Origin: Streptomyces albireticuli
GTDB taxonomy: Bacteria > Actinomycetota > Actinomycetes > Streptomycetales > Streptomycetaceae
Reading direction: 5' to 3'
Assembly (NCBI RefSeq): GCF_021228125.1
Contig: NZ_JAJQQS010000002.1
Coordinates: 124,001-188,000, forward strand
DNA length: 64,000 bases
In this document: piece by piece, positions 59,803-64,000 of the stretch
How the letters are laid out: each line of letters starts with the position of its first letter
How positions within the stretch are numbered: position 1 is the stretch's first letter
Position numbers and translations under genes: made by a program
The notes under the pieces: generated by a model
The model's input: only the letters and a program-made list of their open reading frames with translations
Told to the model about the DNA's origin: nothing
Databases searched by the model: none

Positions 59803-61296
59803 TCAGCGGTGGCTGGGGAAGCCCAGGTCGACCGAACTCTCCGCCGGGTCCGGCCAGCGGGTCGTGACGACCTTGCCCCGGGTGTAGAAGTGCACGCCGT
59901 CGTTGCCGTAGATGTGGTGGGCGCCGAAGAGGGAGTCCTTCCAGCCGCCGAAGGAGTGGTAGCCCACGGGCACCGGGATGGGGACGTTGACGCCCACCAT
60001 GCCCGCCTCGACCTCCAGCTGGAAGCGGCGGGCCGCGCCGCCGTCACGGGTGAAGATCGCGGTGCCGTTGCCCCACGGCGAGCCGTTGATCAGGGCCAGC
60101 CCCTCCTCGTAGGTCTCCGCGCGCAGCACGCACAGCACCGGTCCGAAGATCTCGTCGCGGTAGGCGTCCGCGTCGGTGGGCACCTTGTCGAGCAGGGACA
60201 GGCCGATCCAGTGGCCGTTCTCGTACCCCTCCACCGTGTGGCCGGTGCCGTCGAGGACGACCTCCGCGCCCTGGGCGGCGGCGCCCGCCACATAGGACGC
60301 GACCTTGTCGCGGTGCGCCTTGGTGATGAGGGGGCCCATCTCGGACGCGGGGTCGTCGCCCGGGCCGATCCTGATCTTCCCGGCGCGGTCGCGGATCTTG
60401 GCGACCAGCTCGTCCCCGGTGTCACCCACCGCGACGACCGCCGAGACCGCCATGCAGCGCTCGCCGGCCGAGCCGTACGCCGCCGAGACGGCGGCGTCCG
60501 CCGCGGCGTCGAGGTCGGCGTCGGGCAGGACCAGCATGTGGTTCTTGGCGCCGCCCAGGGCCTGCACCCGCTTCCCGTTCGCCGTGCCGGTGGTGAAGAT
60601 GTGACGGGCGATCGGGGTGGAGCCGACGAAGCTCACGGCCGCGACGTCCGGGTGTTCCAGGAGGCGGTCGACGGCCGTCCGGTCACCGTTGACGATGTTG
60701 AGCACACCGTCCGGCAGACCCGCCTCGGCGGCCAGCTCGGCGAGCCGGAACGCGGCCGACGGGTCCTTCTCGCTCGGCTTCAGTACAAAGGTGTTGCCGC
60801 AGGCGACGGCCAGCGGGAACATCCACATCGGCACCATGGCCGGGAAGTTGAAGGGCGTGATGCCCGCGACCACCCCGAGCGGCTGCCGGATCGCGGCCAC
60901 GTCCACCCCGCCCGACACCTGGGTGGACAGCTCGCCCTTGAGCTGGGTGGTGATCCCGCAGGCCAGCTCGACGATCTCCAGACCGCGGGCGACCTCGCCG
61001 AGGGCGTCGGCGTGCACCTTGCCGTGCTCGGCGGTGATCAGCCGGGCCAGTTCGTCGCGGTGCGCGTCGAGCAGGGCGCGGTAGCGGAACAGCACGGCCG
61101 TGCGGGCCGCCAGCGAGGAGCCGCCCCAGGTCGCGAACGCGGCCTTGGCCGCGGCGACGGCGGCGTCCACCTCGTCGGCCGAGGCGAACGCGACACGGGT
61201 GGTCTCCACCCCCGTCGCCGGGTCGGTCACCGGCCCGTACGTGCCGGAGGCGCCCTCGACGGCCTTGCCGCCGATCCAGTGGTTGACGGTCTTCAT
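59803..61296 (-). CDS. mmsA: Methylmalonate-semialdehyde dehydrogenase (CoA-acylating)
   Basis: A 497-residue aldehyde dehydrogenase converting malonate or methylmalonate semialdehyde to acetyl- or propionyl-CoA, the last step of inositol (and valine) catabolism. The N-terminus NHWIGGKAVEG, ITPFNFPAMVPMWMFPLA, ALGGAKNHM and the catalytic Cys281 in GSAGERCMAVS are characteristic of MmsA/IolA. The ATG at 61296 has GAGAGAGG seven bases upstream, 19 bp after iolD. Confidence 0.95.
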   Translation of the reverse strand: MKTVNHWIGGKAVEGASGTYGPVTDPATGVETTRVAFASADEVDAAVAAAKAAFATWGGSSLAARTAVLFRYRALLDAHRDELARLITAEHGKVHADALGEVARGLEIVELACGITTQLKGELSTQVSGGVDVAAIRQPLGVVAGITPFNFPAMVPMWMFPLAVACGNTFVLKPSEKDPSAAFRLAELAAEAGLPDGVLNIVNGDRTAVDRLLEHPDVAAVSFVGSTPIARHIFTTGTANGKRVQALGGAKNHMLVLPDADLDAAADAAVSAAYGSAGERCMAVSAVVAVGDTGDELVAKIRDRAGKIRIGPGDDPASEMGPLITKAHRDKVASYVAGAAAQGAEVVLDGTGHTVEGYENGHWIGLSLLDKVPTDADAYRDEIFGPVLCVLRAETYEEGLALINGSPWGNGTAIFTRDGGAARRFQLEVEAGMVGVNVPIPVPVGYHSFGGWKDSLFGAHHIYGNDGVHFYTRGKVVTTRWPDPAESSVDLGFPSHR

Positions 61297-61315
61297 GCTG
61301 CGGCCTCTCTCACAT

Positions 61316-63211
61316 TCAAAGGTACCGGCGGCGGGCCGACGCGCGGCGCTCGTACTCCTCCCGGGCCCGAAGGGCCGCCGGGCGGGTCGCGGCCTGGGCG
61401 ACAGGCACATCCCACCACGCCTGGGCGGGAGGCGCGCCCGGCACTGTGTCGGCTGTTCCGGTCTCCACATAGACACATGTGGGGCGTTCGGCGGCGCGCG
61501 CCTCGGCGAGCGCCTCGCGCAGCGCGCCGACCGTGCGCGGCCGGAGCACGGCCATCCCCAGGGACGCGGCGTTGGCCCCCAGGTCGACCGGCAGCGGCCC
61601 GCCCGTGTACGTGCCGTCCGCCGCCCGGAACCGGTAGGCCGTGCCGAAGCGCTCGGCGCCCACCTGCTCCGAGAGGCCGCCGATGGAGGCGTAGCCGTGG
61701 TTCTGGACCAGCACCACCTTGATCGGGATGCCCTCCTGCACGGCCGTGACCAGCTCCGTCGGCATCATCAGATATGTGCCGTCCCCGACCAGCGCCCACA
61801 CCGGCCGCTCCGGCGCGGCCAGCCGCACGCCGATCGCGGCGGGGATCTCGTAACCCATGCAGGAGTAGCCGTACTCCAGGTGGTACTGGCGGCGGGAGCG
61901 GGACCGCCACAGCTTGTGCAGATCGCCGGGGAGCGAGCCGGCCGCGTTGACGATCACGTCCTCGTCGCCGACGACGGAGTCCAGCGCGCCGAGCACCTGG
62001 GCCTGGGTGGGCCGCGCGTCCGCGTCCCGCCAGGAGTACGCCCGCTGGACGGCCGCCTCCCACTCGGCCTTGCCCGCCGCGTACTCCCGTTCGTAGGCCG
62101 CCGGGACCCGGTGCCCGGCCAGCCCCTCGGCCAGGGCGGCGAGGCCCGCCCGGGCGTCGGCGACGACCGCGAGCCCCGCCATCTTGTGGGCGTCCGCGGC
62201 GGCGATGTTGAGGTTCACGAAGCGGACGCCCGGGGCGGCGAACAGGGTCCCGGACGCCGTCGTGAAGTCGGTGTAGCGGGTGCCGACGCCGAGCACGAGA
62301 TCGGCGTCGCGGGCGAGCGCGTCGGCGACGGCGGTGCCGGTGTGGCCGAGCCCGCCGACGTCCGACGGGTGGGCGTGGTGCAGCGACCCCTTGCCGGCCT
62401 GGGTGGACGCGACCGGGACGCCCGTGGCGTCGGCCAGCGCCCGCAGCGCGTCCTCGGCCCCGCTGTGGGCCACCCCGCCGCCCGCGACGACCAGTGGCCG
62501 CCGGGCCGCCCGTATCGCCCGTACCGCCTCCGCGAGCGCGTCGGCGGCGGGCGCCGGGCGGCGGACGTGCCAGACGCGGTCGGCGAAGAACTCCTCCGGC
62601 CAGTTGTACGCCTCGGCCTGCACGTCCTGCGGCAGTGCCAGGGTGACGGCACCGGTCTCGACCGGGTCGGCCAGCACCCGCATCGCCTGGAGGGCGGCCG
62701 GGATCAGCGCCTCGGGCCGGGTGATCCGGTCGAAGTACCGGGACACCGGCCGCAGGCAGTCGTTGACGGAGACGTCGCCCGCGCCGGGGTGTTCGAGCTG
62801 CTGGAGCACCGGGTCGGCGGGCCGGGTGGCGAAGGTGTCGCCGGGCAGCAGCAGGACGGGCAGCCGGTTGATCGTGGCGAGGGCCGCGCCGGTGACGAGG
62901 TTGGTGGCGCCGGGGCCGATCGAGGTGGTGACGGCGTGGGCGGAGAGCCGGTCGCTCTGCCGGGCGTAGCCGACGGCGGCGTGCACCATGGCCTGTTCGT
63001 TGCGGCCCTGGAGGAACGGCAGCGCGCCCTCGGCCTCCAGGAGGGCCTGGCCGACGCCCGCCACGTTGCCGTGGCCGAAGATGCCCCAGCAGGCGGTGAC
63101 CAGGCGCTGCCGCCGGCCGTCGCGCTCGGTGTGCTGGTGGGCGAGGAACTCCACCAGGGCCTGGGCCGTGGTGAGCCGGCGGCCCGGCCGCCGGGAGTGC
63201 GGAACGGTCAT
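61316..63211 (-). CDS. iolD: 3D-(3,5/4)-trihydroxycyclohexane-1,2-dione hydrolase
   Basis: A 631-residue thiamine-diphosphate enzyme opening the inositol-derived ring to 5-deoxyglucuronate. ThDP-fold evidence is ACWGIFGHGNVAGVGQAL and QGRNEQAMVHAAVGYARQ (with the conserved Glu) in the N-terminal domain, and the GDGTYLMMPTELVTAVQEG ... VLVQNHGYASIGG cofactor motif in the C-terminal domain. The ATG at 63211 overlaps the iolB stop by four bases (ATGA). Confidence 0.95.
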   Translation of the reverse strand: MTVPHSRRPGRRLTTAQALVEFLAHQHTERDGRRQRLVTACWGIFGHGNVAGVGQALLEAEGALPFLQGRNEQAMVHAAVGYARQSDRLSAHAVTTSIGPGATNLVTGAALATINRLPVLLLPGDTFATRPADPVLQQLEHPGAGDVSVNDCLRPVSRYFDRITRPEALIPAALQAMRVLADPVETGAVTLALPQDVQAEAYNWPEEFFADRVWHVRRPAPAADALAEAVRAIRAARRPLVVAGGGVAHSGAEDALRALADATGVPVASTQAGKGSLHHAHPSDVGGLGHTGTAVADALARDADLVLGVGTRYTDFTTASGTLFAAPGVRFVNLNIAAADAHKMAGLAVVADARAGLAALAEGLAGHRVPAAYEREYAAGKAEWEAAVQRAYSWRDADARPTQAQVLGALDSVVGDEDVIVNAAGSLPGDLHKLWRSRSRRQYHLEYGYSCMGYEIPAAIGVRLAAPERPVWALVGDGTYLMMPTELVTAVQEGIPIKVVLVQNHGYASIGGLSEQVGAERFGTAYRFRAADGTYTGGPLPVDLGANAASLGMAVLRPRTVGALREALAEARAAERPTCVYVETGTADTVPGAPPAQAWWDVPVAQAATRPAALRAREEYERRASARRRYL

Positions 63212-64000
63212 GTCATCTCCCCGGGCGCGAGGTAGAACGGCAGCCGCGGGTCGAGCGGCTGCTCCGGCCAGGTGGCGCGGATCCAGGCGTGGTCGGGGTG
63301 ATCGCGGATCAGCCACTCCCGCTCGGGGCCGGGCCCCGCCATCACGTTGAGGTAGTACATGTCGTGTCCGGGCGCGGCGATCGACGGGCCGTGCCAGCCG
63401 TCCGGGATCAGCACCGCGTCGCCGTCGCGGACCTCCGCGAGGACGTCCGTGCCGCCGCGCCGGGACGGGGTGACGCGGTGGTAGCCGAGGCCCGCGTCGC
63501 CGTCGATCTCGAAGTAGTAGATCTCCTCCAGCTCGGACTCCTGGCCGGCCCGGTGCTCGTCGTGCTTGTGCGGCGGGTACGACGACCAGTTGCCGCCCGG
63601 GGTGACGACCTCGACCGCGATCAGCCGGTCGCACTCGAAGGCGCCCGCCGCGGCGAAGTTGTTGACCTGGCGAGAGCAGGAGCCGGTGCCGCGCAGCTCC
63701 ACGGGGACGGCCTCGGCCGGCCCGTAGCGGGCGGGCAGCCGGCGCTCGCAGCGCGCCCCGGCCAGCGCGAACCGCCCGCCCGTCCGGGACCCGAGGGTCA
63801 CATGGGCGCTCCGGGGGACGTAGGCGAAGTCGGTGACCCCGGCGAAGACGCTTTTCCTGCCCTCCAGTTCGAAGGGCCGCCCGTCCACGGTCACCGCGCA
63901 GCCGCCGGCCAGCGGCAGCACGATCCACTCGCTGTCGCCCGAGGTGAAGGTGTGTGTGGAGCCGGGCGCGAGGACCAGGACGCGCAGCGAGGAGTACTCC
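63208..64000 (-). CDS. iolB: 5-deoxy-glucuronate isomerase, N-terminus beyond window
   Basis: The frame stays open to the right edge. It begins EYSSLRVLVLAPGSTHTF at the edge, so 264 codons including the stop are visible and about 10-35 N-terminal residues are missing. The double-cupin sheet and metal ligands of IolB are visible in SYPPHKHDEH, ELEEIYYFEIDGD and IPDGWHGPSIAAPGHDMYYL. It follows the ring-opening product of IolD in the pathway and is coupled to iolD by a 4-base overlap. Confidence 0.93.
   Translation of the reverse strand, partial: EYSSLRVLVLAPGSTHTFTSGDSEWIVLPLAGGCAVTVDGRPFELEGRKSVFAGVTDFAYVPRSAHVTLGSRTGGRFALAGARCERRLPARYGPAEAVPVELRGTGSCSRQVNNFAAAGAFECDRLIAVEVVTPGGNWSSYPPHKHDEHRAGQESELEEIYYFEIDGDAGLGYHRVTPSRRGGTDVLAEVRDGDAVLIPDGWHGPSIAAPGHDMYYLNVMAGPGPEREWLIRDHPDHAWIRATWPEQPLDPRLPFYLAPGEMT

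Overview
The window is high-G+C actinobacterial DNA, almost certainly a Streptomyces chromosome core. The evidence is third-position G/C bias, frequent GTG starts, hairpin terminators without U-runs, and landmark genes in an order I recall from Streptomyces coelicolor: adpA with a TTA codon, orn, tRNA-His, a second glmS, acdH and the acyl-CoA carboxylase cluster, citA, copA/copZ and iol genes. No rRNA, CRISPR array, integrase, transposase or phage gene is visible.

Layout. 1-1.8 kb: a lower-G+C accessory module (HTH-DUF5753 regulator, DUF6879, small proteins). 2-6.8 kb: three tightly packed minus-strand genes, namely an SF1 helicase, a 535-residue protein of unknown function and a Cas4/RecB-type nuclease with a probable Fe-S cluster. 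This is the most interesting locus. 6.7-11.8 kb: PAP2-type membrane enzyme, histidine phosphatase, HTH/TPR regulator, a conserved hypothetical and a spermidine-synthase-like methyltransferase. 11.8-16.5 kb: sugar ABC importer operon ending in a GH1 beta-glucosidase. 16.8-20.8 kb: tRNA-His, orn, adpA, a small membrane protein and a universal stress protein. 21-26.2 kb: glmS, a small conserved protein, a DUF4429/SHOCT protein and a secreted GH20 hexosaminidase.

26.3-35.1 kb is a leucine/branched-chain acyl-CoA degradation region: acdH, HMG-CoA lyase and carboxylase alpha and beta form a minus-strand operon. It diverges from a TetR regulator across two copies of a 16-bp operator, and a second acyl-CoA dehydrogenase and a TesB thioesterase follow. 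35.2-41 kb: small membrane protein, phosphatase-like protein, agmatinase-family ureohydrolase, a KdpB without KdpA/KdpC, and a secreted phytase-like esterase. 41-46.8 kb: a compound inverted-repeat element, a fused four-domain ABC exporter and a secreted S37 peptidase. 46.9-52.7 kb: lipoprotein, TetR regulator and a divergent sugar/polyol cluster (two xylose-isomerase-like TIM barrels, a Gfo/Idh oxidoreductase, a DUF993 putative aldolase). 52.9-57 kb: RecD2-type helicase and citrate synthase. 57-59.7 kb: copper efflux (copZ-copA) under a CsoR-type operator. 59.7-64 kb: myo-inositol catabolism (iolB partial, iolD, mmsA), running off the right end.

Most of the window is core metabolism and regulation. 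Signals beyond routine annotation are the helicase/unknown/nuclease cassette, the orphan kdpB with a structured leader, the uncharacterised DUF993 cluster, the double operator with a leaderless promoter, an HTH regulator with an internal twin-arginine/hydrophobic segment, and several non-coding tandem or inverted repeats.
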